In this document: one piece after another, positions 16,962-24,297 of the stretch
Position numbering within the stretch: the first letter of the stretch is position 1
How the letters are laid out: every line of letters starts with the position of its first letter
DNA from: an uncultured Campylobacter sp.
Lineage (GTDB): Bacteria > Actinomycetota > Actinomycetes > Mycobacteriales > Mycobacteriaceae
Direction: 5' to 3'
Assembly (NCBI GenBank): GCA_946221035.1
Contig: CAMIME010000015.1
Location: forward strand, 1-44,700
DNA: 44,700 bases
Made by a program: the position numbers and the translations under genes
The notes under the pieces: generated by a model
What the model saw: the letters and a program-made list of their open reading frames with translations, nothing else
Told to the model about the DNA's origin: nothing
The model's database searches: none

Positions 16962-17732
16962 TTATCCGGCGTTTCGGCGGTTGGCCTTGCGGTCAGCTTG
17001 CTCGTAGTTGCTGGCGCGGGCGAAGTTGTGCGCGTCCGGCACGAACTCGTACAGGGCGGCGCGGGTGTTGTGGGTGGTTCCGGGCTGCACGAGCCACTTG
17101 TCGCGCTTCACGGTCATGGCGCCAGGGCCACGAATTTCCAGTTGGCGCACGTAGCGGCGGGCGTAGTCACCGCGGGCCTCAGCCACGGCGAAGGATTCGT
17201 CCACCGGCTTGGATTCGATGGGGTAGGGCCCATCGACAAACAGCGCGTTCGGCAGGCCCACGACCTCGACCCCAAGGTGGAGGTACAGGTCGTCGGCAGC
17301 GATGTTTTTGCGCCCCGGCACCTCGACCCATGGGGAGGCCTCGCCGGTGGCGCGGATGAGGACGTCGAAGGCTTCGACGGAGCCGTCGCTAAGCGTGAGC
17401 TCCCACTGACCTTCGCCCTCGTTGAAGGCCGCGCCGGTGACCTCGGTGTTGGGACGCACCTGCGCACCGCCCTTGTCCAAAGCGGCCTCAAGGTGGCGGA
17501 CGAGCGACTGCGCTGAGCCGTCGGTCTTCGTGCGCTTCAGATACGGGGTGTGGAAATGGGTGCGGCGCGAGAATTCGCCAGCGCCGGGCTCTCGGAGGTG
17601 GCCGCCAACGCCGTCCTTTTTGTCGAACAGCGTTGTGTCGAATCCGGAGAACGAGCACTCCGCAGCTGCGGTGCACCCTTCAATACCTGCGCCCACCACA
17701 GCGACGGTGGGGCGACGATACGGTTGGAACAT
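16962..17732 (-). CDS. Compact NAD(P)/FAD-dependent oxidoreductase
   Basis: A 256-residue flavoprotein with the dinucleotide-binding motif VAVVGAGIEGCTAAAE at about residues 10-25 and a second ATG-like motif (LIRATGEASPWVEVPG) near residue 146. The order resembles flavin-containing monooxygenases, but the protein is roughly half their usual length. AAAGG lies about 6 nt before the ATG at 17732; a longer extension lacks a ribosome site. It is the first gene of a probable operon with DUF2236 copy 2. An inverted repeat lies about 80 nt upstream. The substrate is unknown. Confidence 0.75.
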   Translation of the reverse strand: MFQPYRRPTVAVVGAGIEGCTAAAECSFSGFDTTLFDKKDGVGGHLREPGAGEFSRRTHFHTPYLKRTKTDGSAQSLVRHLEAALDKGGAQVRPNTEVTGAAFNEGEGQWELTLSDGSVEAFDVLIRATGEASPWVEVPGRKNIAADDLYLHLGVEVVGLPNALFVDGPYPIESKPVDESFAVAEARGDYARRYVRQLEIRGPGAMTVKRDKWLVQPGTTHNTRAALYEFVPDAHNFARASNYEQADRKANRRNAG

Positions 17733-17803
17733 AGTCTGCCTTTCAATGCCTGCCGGCCGGGTGGCGCGGAAATGCGACACTGCGGCCCTTCGGTCCATTG
17801 GTT

Positions 17804-17834
17804 AGCATAGCCGACACATACGCCCGAATGTGTC
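17804..17834 (-). promoter_or_regulatory. Promoter and inverted repeat upstream of the FAD oxidoreductase gene
   Basis: On the minus strand TATGCT (plus 17804-17809) is a candidate -10. Just upstream, GACACAT (17813-17819) and ATGTGTC (17828-17834) form 7-bp arms around 8 nt, covering the -35 region. This is an operator-like arrangement different from the one before the DUF6230 gene. Confidence 0.4.
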
Positions 17835-17883
17835 TCGGTTCACTATCTCAATTTTGTCTGGCGAGACTCACATTGGATGAGGG

Positions 17884-18528
17884 TTAGCGCTCGACATCGA
17901 CGACGAGCCGGGTCGGCTCGGTCAACACGTAGACGTTGTATGGGCGCCGCCGGTCGAGGCCGATGAAGTACTGGCTGTCAGCCTCGAACGTGCCGCCGTT
18001 GGTCACGCCGAGAATGTTGCCTGCGGCGAGTGGCTTGGGGCCCGCCTCGACCACATGGTCTGGCGAGCCGGGTCGGCCCCACGGGGTGCCCTGGATCATT
18101 AGCTCCAGGAACGCGTTACCGGCCACCTCTACCGGGAGCCCGGAGGCCTGCTGCAGTGGCTGGTCGGTGTATCCGGTGAGGTAGCCCGGGGTCCCGGTGC
18201 CCGTGAACTCGATGACGAAGCGGTCGTATCCTTCGTGCGAACCCACCCGGACGTCCTTAATGACTAGGTTGGCCCCTCCCTGTGATGGGACGCGGCGATC
18301 CTCCAAGCTAAACGGCGAGGGGGCCGGCGCCGCGGGTTGCGCAACGCCCTGGACCGTCTCGGTGTCTGCAGCCGGTGACACCGACGTGCTGGGTGGGGTG
18401 CTCGTCTCAGCTGCGACAGCGGAGCCGCTCTCGCTCTGCGCCGTCGTGTCTTCGGGCGCGCCGTCCGGGGCGCAGCCGCTGACTGCCACTGCCGTGAGGA
18501 GAATAGGGGCGATGCGTCGTGTCTTCAT
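17884..18528 (-). CDS. AMIN-like domain lipoprotein
   Basis: A 214-residue predicted lipoprotein. The signal peptide is short and ends in the lipobox AVSGC (Cys at residue 19), followed by a Ser/Thr/Pro/Ala-rich spacer to about residue 70 and a compact domain (DVRVGSHEGYDRFVIEFTG onward) characteristic of the AMIN-like family of actinobacterial surface proteins. These are thought to bind cell-envelope material; no enzyme motif is visible. The ATG is 6 nt from a TAGTCT hexamer on the same strand and lacks a ribosome site, suggesting a leaderless transcript. Confidence 0.8.
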   Translation of the reverse strand: MKTRRIAPILLTAVAVSGCAPDGAPEDTTAQSESGSAVAAETSTPPSTSVSPAADTETVQGVAQPAAPAPSPFSLEDRRVPSQGGANLVIKDVRVGSHEGYDRFVIEFTGTGTPGYLTGYTDQPLQQASGLPVEVAGNAFLELMIQGTPWGRPGSPDHVVEAGPKPLAAGNILGVTNGGTFEADSQYFIGLDRRRPYNVYVLTEPTRLVVDVER

Positions 18529-18534
18529 GTCGCC

Positions 18535-18540
18535 AGACTA
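18535..18540 (-). promoter_or_regulatory. -10 element for the leaderless AMIN-like lipoprotein gene
   Basis: TAGTCT on the minus strand, 6 nt before the ATG at 18528. Confidence 0.45.
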
Positions 18541-18777
18541 GCGGGGTTCGGCAGCGTCGCTTTCAGGGTCGTTGCCGTGGCCCAAGAGTTCGTCGCGACG
18601 GTGCCAGGCGTATAGCCCCGCCCAGGGAGCGGCGCCGATAAGCAGCCCCCAGCGCGTTTTCGCACTGTCGTCCAACTGTGAGCGCCGAATCTGGCGCAGC
18701 GTGGCGCCGATGGCGATCGCCCCCAGCGCGACCAGGAGAACAACGAATCCGAGACCGAGCCACGACGTCGTGTTCAT
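18538..18777 (-). CDS. Small membrane protein of unknown function
   Basis: A 79-residue protein with one strong N-terminal helix (WLGLGFVVLLVALGAIAIGA, residues 5-24) and a second weaker hydrophobic region (WGLLIGAAPWAGLYAW), then a charged tail. I do not recognise a named family. The start at 18777 is supported by TAAAGT 7 nt upstream; a longer frame starting at 18849 would overlap the dapB promoter. It ends within the promoter of the lipoprotein gene and lies divergent to dapB. Confidence 0.6.
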   Translation of the reverse strand: MNTTSWLGLGFVVLLVALGAIAIGATLRQIRRSQLDDSAKTRWGLLIGAAPWAGLYAWHRRDELLGHGNDPESDAAEPR

Positions 18778-18784
18778 GGCGACC

Positions 18785-18790
18785 ACTTTA
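18785..18790 (-). promoter_or_regulatory. -10 element for the leaderless small membrane protein gene
   Basis: TAAAGT on the minus strand, 7 nt before the ATG at 18777. Confidence 0.45.
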
Positions 18791-18797
18791 GCCCGGC

Positions 18798-18803
18798 TAG
18801 CAT
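18798..18803 (+). promoter_or_regulatory. Candidate -10 element for dapB
   Basis: TAGCAT lies about 48 nt before the dapB ATG. The leader contains GAAAGGA just upstream of the start, so this transcript would be leadered. Confidence 0.4.
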
Positions 18804-18851
18804 GACGGCTGAACCGCATCAGACAAACACAGACAGTTTGAAAGGACACGC

Positions 18852-19595
18852 ATGATCAAGGTCGGAGTGCTGGGGGCCAGCGGCAAGGTCGGTTCGGCGG
18901 TGTGCGAGGGCGTGCGCAAGGCGGATGACCTTGAGCTCGCCGCAACCATCGATAAAGATGACAGCTTGCAAGAGCTTCTCGACGCCGGCGTGGAGGTCAT
19001 CGTCGACTTCACCACTCCGAGCGCTGTGATGGGCAACCTCGAGTTCTGCATTCAAAACGGCATCCACTGCGTCGTGGGTACGACCGGTTTCGACGATGCC
19101 CGCTACGAGCAGGTGCGCGAGTGGTGCGCCGCGAACGATGGGGTGGGCGTACTCGTCGCCCCGAACTTCGCTATTTCCGCGGTGCTCACCATGGCGTTCG
19201 CGCGCCAGGCCGCGCCGTTCTTCGAATCGGCTGAGGTCGTGGAGTTCCACCACCCCAACAAGCTCGACGCTCCCTCCGGCACGGCGGTCAAGACGGCGCA
19301 GGGCATTGCCGACGCGCGCCGCGAGGCAGGCATGGGCCCCATGCCGGACGCAACCGAGCAAGCCCTCGACGGTTCCCGCGGCACGAACGTCGATGGGGTC
19401 CCCGTGCACGCCGTGCGCATGCAGGGCATGGTGGCGCACGAGGAGGTCGTCTTTGGCACCACCGACCAGTCACTGACCATTCGCCAGGATTCCTACGGCC
19501 GCGAATCGTTCGTCCCCGGTGTCCTCACCGGCGTGCGTGAGGTCGGCTCCCGCCCGGGGCTGACCATCGGCCTGGACACCTATCTGGGGTTGTAG
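18852..19595 (+). CDS. dapB: 4-hydroxy-tetrahydrodipicolinate reductase
   Basis: A 247-residue DapB that reduces the dapA product in diaminopimelate/lysine synthesis. The nucleotide-binding GVLGASGKVGSAV is at residues 5-17 and the catalytic and substrate motif EFHHPNKLDAPSGTAVKTA near 134-152. AAAGGA precedes the ATG at 18852. The next gene starts on the base after its stop. The dapB-thyX-dapA order is that of C. glutamicum and mycobacteria. Confidence 0.97.
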   Translation: MIKVGVLGASGKVGSAVCEGVRKADDLELAATIDKDDSLQELLDAGVEVIVDFTTPSAVMGNLEFCIQNGIHCVVGTTGFDDARYEQVREWCAANDGVGVLVAPNFAISAVLTMAFARQAAPFFESAEVVEFHHPNKLDAPSGTAVKTAQGIADARREAGMGPMPDATEQALDGSRGTNVDGVPVHAVRMQGMVAHEEVVFGTTDQSLTIRQDSYGRESFVPGVLTGVREVGSRPGLTIGLDTYLGL

Positions 19596-20210
19596 ATGCT
19601 GGACGTGCGCCTGGTCGCGGCGACGGCGTTTGCGGGGGAGTCGGCGCTCACCGATGCGGAGGCGGCCGTGGAGTTCGCAGCGCGCCTTTCCGGCAGCACG
19701 CTCGCAGCGGCGCCGCTTTTGCGAGAGCTCGTCGATAGCGGCCGCGTAGGACTCCTCGATCACGCCAGCGCAACACTGCACGTCACAGGCATCTCCAGGG
19801 ACGCCGCCCGCACCGTCCTCGCGCACGAAGGGTTCGCGGTCCAAGAGCGCGTTCGCTTGTCGACGGTCCCTCCGGCCACCATCGCCCACGACGAAGACCT
19901 GCGCCAACTGTTTGATTCCGCAGTGGAGGAGGCGCGTTTCGTCCACGACGAGCTCTTGCGGGCCATCGAGGAATCCCTGGGTGGGGAACCGAATGTGCTT
20001 GCGCGCCGGAAACGCGCTGAAGAGGCCGCCGCAGCACTGCTTCCCGGTGCGGCGGAAATGGAACTGGTGGTGACGGGGACCTACCGCGCGTGGCGCGAGT
20101 TCTGCCAGGCGCACAACGGGGAGTATGAACACCCAGAGGTGAAGGAGTTCGTCTCGGCCACCCGGACGGTGCTCCAAGATCAAGCTCCGTTGTTGATGGA
20201 GGATTTGTGA
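19596..20210 (+). CDS. Degenerate ThyX homologue lacking the ThyX signature
   Basis: A 204-residue protein in the place of thyX between dapB and dapA. It keeps ThyX framework pieces: LLDHASATLHVTGISRDAAR, LRQLFDSAVEEARFVHDELL, RRKRAEEAAAALLPGAAEME and VVTGTYRAWREF. However, the region that should carry the FAD/dUMP-binding RHRxxSxxxxSxR motif reads AHEGFAVQERVRL, and the protein is about 45 residues shorter than typical ThyX. It is therefore unlikely to make dTMP with flavin. It may be a pseudoenzyme or a gene in decay, although the frame is intact and abuts dapB (ATG directly after TAG). The family call rests on recalled homologues and synteny. Confidence 0.75.
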   Translation: MLDVRLVAATAFAGESALTDAEAAVEFAARLSGSTLAAAPLLRELVDSGRVGLLDHASATLHVTGISRDAARTVLAHEGFAVQERVRLSTVPPATIAHDEDLRQLFDSAVEEARFVHDELLRAIEESLGGEPNVLARRKRAEEAAAALLPGAAEMELVVTGTYRAWREFCQAHNGEYEHPEVKEFVSATRTVLQDQAPLLMEDL

Positions 20211-20220
20211 GCAACGGAGA

Positions 20221-20231
20221 CGTCGATAAGC
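20221..20231 (-). repeat. GCTTATCGACG word (reverse), upstream of dapA
   Basis: Exact copy of the over-represented word in the 55-nt gap between the ThyX-like gene and dapA. Confidence 0.6.
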
Positions 20232-20251
20232 AATTGCCCGGAAGTGGCGGG

Positions 20252-20257
20252 TATCCT
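20252..20257 (+). promoter_or_regulatory. -10 element for leaderless dapA
   Basis: TATCCT lies 8 nt before the ATG at 20266 with no ribosome site in between. Confidence 0.5.
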
Positions 20258-20265
20258 CTCTGCCC

Positions 20266-21174
20266 ATGGGCACATCTATGAAAGCTGATCGTGGTGCCGA
20301 CGTCTTCGGCACCGTCTGCGTCGCCATGGTTACGCCGTTTGATTCCGACGGCGAACTCGACCTGGCCGCAGGTCGCGAGCTAGCTGCCCACTTGAGTGAA
20401 AACGGAATCGACGCACTGGTGCTCGCAGGCACCACGGGCGAATCGCCCACCACAACCCCAGAAGAAAAGATCGCGCTGCTTGAGGCGGTGCGCGACGAGG
20501 TCGGGAACAACGTCCGCATCATCGCGGGCGCGGGTTCCAACAACACGCGGCACGCCGTCGACATGGCGGTTGCAGCGGAACGCGCCGGCGCGGACGGCCT
20601 GCTTGTGGTCACGCCGTACTACACCAAGCCGTCGCAGACGGGGGTGTACGCCCACGTCAAGGCCGTCAACGACGCAACCAACCTGCCGATCTGCCTTTAC
20701 GACATCCCGGGACGCTCCGGCATCCCGATGCTCGGGGAGACGATCGCGCAGATGGCGGAGCTGGAGAACGTCGCCGCGATGAAGGACGCCAAGGGCAACT
20801 TCTTCGAGGCCGCCGGCCTGATTCACGAGACCGGTTTGGCCTGGTACTCGGGCGACGACCCGCTCAATCTGCCGTGGCTCGCCCTCGGTGCCACCGGCGT
20901 CATCTCGGTTGTGGGGCACGCCGCCCCGAACGCCCTGCGAGACCTGATCACTGCATTCGAGGCTGGCGACCTCACCCGCGCGCGGGAAATCAACGCCAAC
21001 GTTCTCAACGTGCTCGCTCGCCAGCAGGCTGTGCTTGGCGGCGTGACATTTGCAAAGGCGGCCCTGCGTCTGCAGGGCCATGAGGTGGGGGACCCCCGAC
21101 TGCCTGTCGTGTCCGCGACGGATGAGCAGGTCGAGGTTCTCCGCCAGGAAATGGAAAAGGCTGGAGTCCTGTAA
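20266..21174 (+). CDS. dapA: 4-hydroxy-tetrahydrodipicolinate synthase
   Basis: A 302-residue DapA that condenses aspartate semialdehyde with pyruvate, the first committed step to diaminopimelate and lysine. Family features are LAGTTGESPTTTPEEK, VVTPYYTKPSQ, YDIPGRSGIP, the Schiff-base Lys in AAMKDAKGN near residue 170 and WYSGDDPLNLPW. The ATG at 20266 follows a -10 hexamer; an in-frame ATG at 20278 is an alternative. rnj starts 2 nt after the stop. Confidence 0.96.
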   Translation: MGTSMKADRGADVFGTVCVAMVTPFDSDGELDLAAGRELAAHLSENGIDALVLAGTTGESPTTTPEEKIALLEAVRDEVGNNVRIIAGAGSNNTRHAVDMAVAAERAGADGLLVVTPYYTKPSQTGVYAHVKAVNDATNLPICLYDIPGRSGIPMLGETIAQMAELENVAAMKDAKGNFFEAAGLIHETGLAWYSGDDPLNLPWLALGATGVISVVGHAAPNALRDLITAFEAGDLTRAREINANVLNVLARQQAVLGGVTFAKAALRLQGHEVGDPRLPVVSATDEQVEVLRQEMEKAGVL

Positions 21175-21176
21175 GT

Positions 21177-23246
21177 ATGAACGAACCCCGTAACCGCGCC
21201 CGGAAGGTGACGCGCAAGGCTGGTCCGCCGGAGCCGGCGGACCAGCAACCTGTTTTCCAGGCGCCCGAGGCGGCGCCGGAGCCGCGCTCTGAAGCCGAGC
21301 AGGCCCAGCAGGCCCAGCAGGGTGGCGGCGAGCGTCACGACGACCGCGGCAACGGCGGCGGCAATGGCGGCAACGGCGGCGGCAGCAACCGTAACCGGCG
21401 CCGCGGCCGCGGTGGTCGCGGCGGCAATGGTGGCGGCAATGGCGGCAACGGCGGCGGGGAGCGCGGCGGACGCCGTAACCCGCTGAAGTCGATCCAGGGC
21501 GCGGACTTGACCAAGCGCCTGCCGGCCCCGCCGAAGCTGGCGAAGGACACGCTGCGCATCTACGCGCTCGGCGGTATCTCGGAGATCGGCCGCAACATGA
21601 CCGTGTTCGAGTACAACGGCCGCCTGCTCATCGTGGACTGCGGCGTGCTGTTCCCGAACTCGGACGAGCCGGGTGTGGATCTCGTGCTGCCCGACTTCGG
21701 CCCGATCGAGAACAAGCTGGACAAGATCGACGCCCTGGTGGTCACCCACGGCCACGAGGACCACATCGGCGCGATCCCGTGGCTGCTGAAACTGCGCCAC
21801 GATATCCCGATCTACTCCTCGAAGTTCACCAACGCGCTGATCGCGGCGAAGACGCAGGAGCACCGCCAGCGCCCGAAGCTGCACGAGGTGAACAAGGATT
21901 CCGAGGTCACCGTCGGCCCGTTCCGCCTGCGCTTCTGGCACGTCAACCACTCCATCCCGCAGTGCCTCGGCGTGTCCATCAAGACCGGCGCGGGCCACGT
22001 CGTGATGACGGGCGACGTCAAGGTGGACCAGACCCCGTACGACGGCCAGCCCACCGACATCCCCGCGCTCGCCCGGCTTGGCGACGAGGGCATCGACCTG
22101 TTCATGTGCGACTCCACCAACGCCACCATCCCGGGCATTTCCGCCTCGGAGGCGGGTATTGAGGAGACCCTGACCCGCCTTGTGGCTGGGGCGCGCCAGC
22201 GGGTGGTCATCGCGTCGTTCGCGTCGAACGTCTCGCGCGTGCAAATGGCCATCAACGCCGCCGTGGCCAACAACCGCAAGGTGGCGTTCAACGGTCGCTC
22301 CATGCTGCGCAACATGGAGATCGCGGAGAAGATGAACCTGCTCAAGGCGCCGAAGGGCACGATCATCCCGATCGAGGAAGCCGCAAAGATGGCGCCGCAC
22401 AAGACGGTGCTGATCACCACCGGCACCCAGGGCGAGCCGATGGCGGCACTGAGCCGCATGTCGCGCCGCGAGCACCGTCAGATCACGATTGTTGCCGGCG
22501 ACACGATCATTCTGTCGTCGTCGCTGATCCCGGGCAACGAGGAGGCGGTCTTCGCCGTGATCAACAACCTCGCCCAGATCGGCGCGAATGTGATCACGAA
22601 CCAGGAGGCGCACGTGCACGCCTCCGGCCACGGCTACGCGGGCGAGCTGCTCGCGCTGTACAACGCGGCCCGCCCGCGGGGTGCCATGCCGGTGCACGGC
22701 GAGTGGCGTCACATGCGAGCCAACAAGGAACTCGCGATCTCCACCGGTGTGAAGCCGTCGAATACGGCGCTGGCGCAAAACGGCGTCGTGGTGGACATGC
22801 ACAAGGGCCAGGTGAAGGTTGCTGGCCAATACCAGGTGGGCCAGCTCTACGTCGACGGCACCACGATGGGCGATGTCGACCCGGACGTGCTGGATGAGCG
22901 CTCCTCGCTCGCGTCCGGCGGCGTCGTGTCTATCACCTGTGTGATCGACGACCGCACGGGCCGCCTCCTAGAGACCCCGCAGGTGTCCACGACGGGGTAC
23001 ACGGACGACGACCGCGACTTCAACAAGAAGGTCGCCGAGGGCGTGGAGACGGTGATGGGTGACCTCGCGGCCGAGGGCGAGAACGACCCGTTCCGCATGG
23101 TGCAGCAGATCCGCCGCAAGGTCTCGCGCGCAATCGAGCAGAACTACAAGCGCCAGCCGGTGATCCTGCCGACGGTCGTGCCCATGGCCGCCGACAACCA
23201 CCCGGTGCGCGAGGAGGACATCGCGGCGTCGCGCGAGTCGCGCTAA
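21177..23246 (+). CDS. rnj: Ribonuclease J
   Basis: A 689-residue metallo-beta-lactamase/beta-CASP nuclease with endonuclease and 5'-exonuclease activity on RNA. The Zn motif VTHGHEDHIGAIP is near residue 190; the beta-CASP and C-terminal RNase J domains follow (HVHASGHGYAGELLALYN, RPRGAMPVHGEWRHM). The first 110 residues precede the catalytic domain and are Gln/Ala-rich then Gly/Asn/Arg-rich, a disordered tail with a 26-bp duplicated DNA segment. The ATG at 21177 is 2 nt after dapA. A GCTTATCGACG word lies 10 nt after the stop. Confidence 0.95.
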   Translation: MNEPRNRARKVTRKAGPPEPADQQPVFQAPEAAPEPRSEAEQAQQAQQGGGERHDDRGNGGGNGGNGGGSNRNRRRGRGGRGGNGGGNGGNGGGERGGRRNPLKSIQGADLTKRLPAPPKLAKDTLRIYALGGISEIGRNMTVFEYNGRLLIVDCGVLFPNSDEPGVDLVLPDFGPIENKLDKIDALVVTHGHEDHIGAIPWLLKLRHDIPIYSSKFTNALIAAKTQEHRQRPKLHEVNKDSEVTVGPFRLRFWHVNHSIPQCLGVSIKTGAGHVVMTGDVKVDQTPYDGQPTDIPALARLGDEGIDLFMCDSTNATIPGISASEAGIEETLTRLVAGARQRVVIASFASNVSRVQMAINAAVANNRKVAFNGRSMLRNMEIAEKMNLLKAPKGTIIPIEEAAKMAPHKTVLITTGTQGEPMAALSRMSRREHRQITIVAGDTIILSSSLIPGNEEAVFAVINNLAQIGANVITNQEAHVHASGHGYAGELLALYNAARPRGAMPVHGEWRHMRANKELAISTGVKPSNTALAQNGVVVDMHKGQVKVAGQYQVGQLYVDGTTMGDVDPDVLDERSSLASGGVVSITCVIDDRTGRLLETPQVSTTGYTDDDRDFNKKVAEGVETVMGDLAAEGENDPFRMVQQIRRKVSRAIEQNYKRQPVILPTVVPMAADNHPVREEDIAASRESR
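21357..21457 (+). repeat. 26-bp direct repeat in the rnj Gly/Asn-rich segment
   Basis: The same 26 bp occurs at 21357-21382 and 21432-21457, offset by 75 bp (25 codons), encoding GGNGGNGGG units around an Arg-rich core. Length variation by slippage would stay in frame. Confidence 0.8.
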
Positions 23247-23255
23247 AGAGCGTTC

Positions 23256-23266
23256 GCTTATCGACG
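23256..23266 (+). repeat. GCTTATCGACG word (forward), after rnj
   Basis: Exact copy of the over-represented word 10 nt after the rnj stop, adjacent to a weak hairpin. Confidence 0.6.
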
Positions 23267-23268
23267 TT

Positions 23269-23300
23269 CACCCCCGGCATGCACCGCACCGTCGGGGGTG
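23269..23300 (+). terminator. Weak hairpin after rnj
   Basis: CACCCCCG (23269-23276) pairs with CGGGGGTG (23293-23300) across a 16-nt loop, with no T tract. It may be a terminator or stability element. Confidence 0.4.
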
Positions 23301-23343
23301 CACCATTTGGAGCGCAGCGTGTAACGGATGCCCCGGTTTTCGA

Positions 23344-23349
23344 TATTCT
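23344..23349 (+). promoter_or_regulatory. -10 element for the first secreted-protein gene
   Basis: TATTCT lies 6 nt before the ATG at 23356, fitting a leaderless transcript. Confidence 0.4.
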
Positions 23350-23355
23350 CCAAGC

Positions 23356-23790
23356 ATGAAAACTTTCGCTCCTACTCTGTGCGCCATTTCCGCCGCAGCA
23401 CTTCTTGTTGCCCCTTCCGCAGCCGCCGACGATGACAGGGACTGGACGGGAGGCCGTCCGCTGCCTCCTGGCACCGAGGTTCCCTTCGAGCCGGGCTATG
23501 CCACCCAGTGGCGCAGCTACGACGTGGTGAGGCCCGGGGACCCAAATTTCCGCAACGTAGAGGCTCAGGGCGTCCGTGTGCTGGGGAGGTACGATTCGGA
23601 TTCGATGCTGTGCCTCATGAACGCCAAGGGCGGCCAGTGGGGCTGCTACGTCAACGGTGAAAAAGCCACTGAGCTCGGTTACACCGGCGGCGGCAAGGTG
23701 GTCACCGTGGACCCGGTGGTGGAGACGTTCGCGCCCGTCATCCGGTTCTTCCTGAGCGTGCAGTCGCGCTTCGCCTCGCTGAGCAGCTAA
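23356..23790 (+). CDS. Small secreted protein, tandem copy 1
   Basis: A 144-residue protein with a Sec signal peptide (hydrophobic to about residue 24, likely cleavage after PSAAA). The mature domain contains two Cys (MLCLMNAKGG and WGCYVNGEK) that could form a disulfide, then LGYTGGGKVVTVDP and a hydrophobic C terminus. It is related to the next gene in signal peptide, RPLPPGTEVPFEPGY opening, paired Cys and GGxVVT motif. I do not recognise a named family. The start is supported by a close -10 hexamer. Confidence 0.7.
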   Translation: MKTFAPTLCAISAAALLVAPSAAADDDRDWTGGRPLPPGTEVPFEPGYATQWRSYDVVRPGDPNFRNVEAQGVRVLGRYDSDSMLCLMNAKGGQWGCYVNGEKATELGYTGGGKVVTVDPVVETFAPVIRFFLSVQSRFASLSS

Positions 23791-23806
23791 CCCACTAGGA
23801 AAAGCG

Positions 23807-24277
23807 ATGCGTGCGCAGACCTTGAAAACCGTTGCCGCCAGCGCCCTCGCATGCGCCACGCTACTCACCGCTGCTGCCGCGCCGGCGCACGGTATCGACC
23901 CAGAGTCGATGAAGCCAGGGGATGCACTGCGCCCCGGCACGGCGGTTCCGTATCCGGCGCCGCCGCACCACGAATGGCGCCACATGCGGGTCGTTCGCTC
24001 ATTCGACCCGCGCTTCTACGACGCGGGCGTTGAGGGCATCCGCGTCCGGGGCATTGTGCACGCAAACGAGGCGCTCTGCCTCATCGAGGTCCCCAACTCG
24101 ATCAAGCAGTGCCACGCCGACGGTAAGGAATCGACCTCCCTCGGCTACAGCGTTGGGGGTGACGTCGTCACGTTCAGCCCCTTTGTCGGTTTCTTCGCCC
24201 CGCTGCTGCAGGCATATCACATGGGCGGGTTTCTCCTCGCCATGACCATCGCGACACTGCGGCGGGGATACTTCTAA
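23807..24277 (+). CDS. Small secreted protein, tandem copy 2
   Basis: A 156-residue protein with a signal peptide ending near APAHG (residue 29), then RPGTAVPYPAPP, two Cys (ALCLIEV and KQCHADGK), LGYSVGGDVVTFSP and a hydrophobic C-terminal stretch. It parallels the preceding gene across its length, so the pair arose by duplication. AGGAAAAGCG precedes the ATG, 16 nt after the upstream stop, so they are likely co-transcribed. The function is unknown; an envelope or extracellular role is inferred from export. Confidence 0.7.
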   Translation: MRAQTLKTVAASALACATLLTAAAAPAHGIDPESMKPGDALRPGTAVPYPAPPHHEWRHMRVVRSFDPRFYDAGVEGIRVRGIVHANEALCLIEVPNSIKQCHADGKESTSLGYSVGGDVVTFSPFVGFFAPLLQAYHMGGFLLAMTIATLRRGYF

Positions 24278-24284
24278 ACTCCAC

Positions 24285-24290
24285 TACGCT
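24285..24290 (+). promoter_or_regulatory. -10 element for the leaderless TIGR03085 gene
   Basis: TACGCT lies 7 nt before the ATG at 24298. Confidence 0.45.
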
Positions 24291-24297
24291 GGGCCGC

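Noticed and set aside
21300..21460. Mobile element or CRISPR-like repeat in the start of rnj
   Set aside because: The repeats are in-frame codons for Gly/Asn/Gln-rich protein, with no spacers or terminal inverted repeats.
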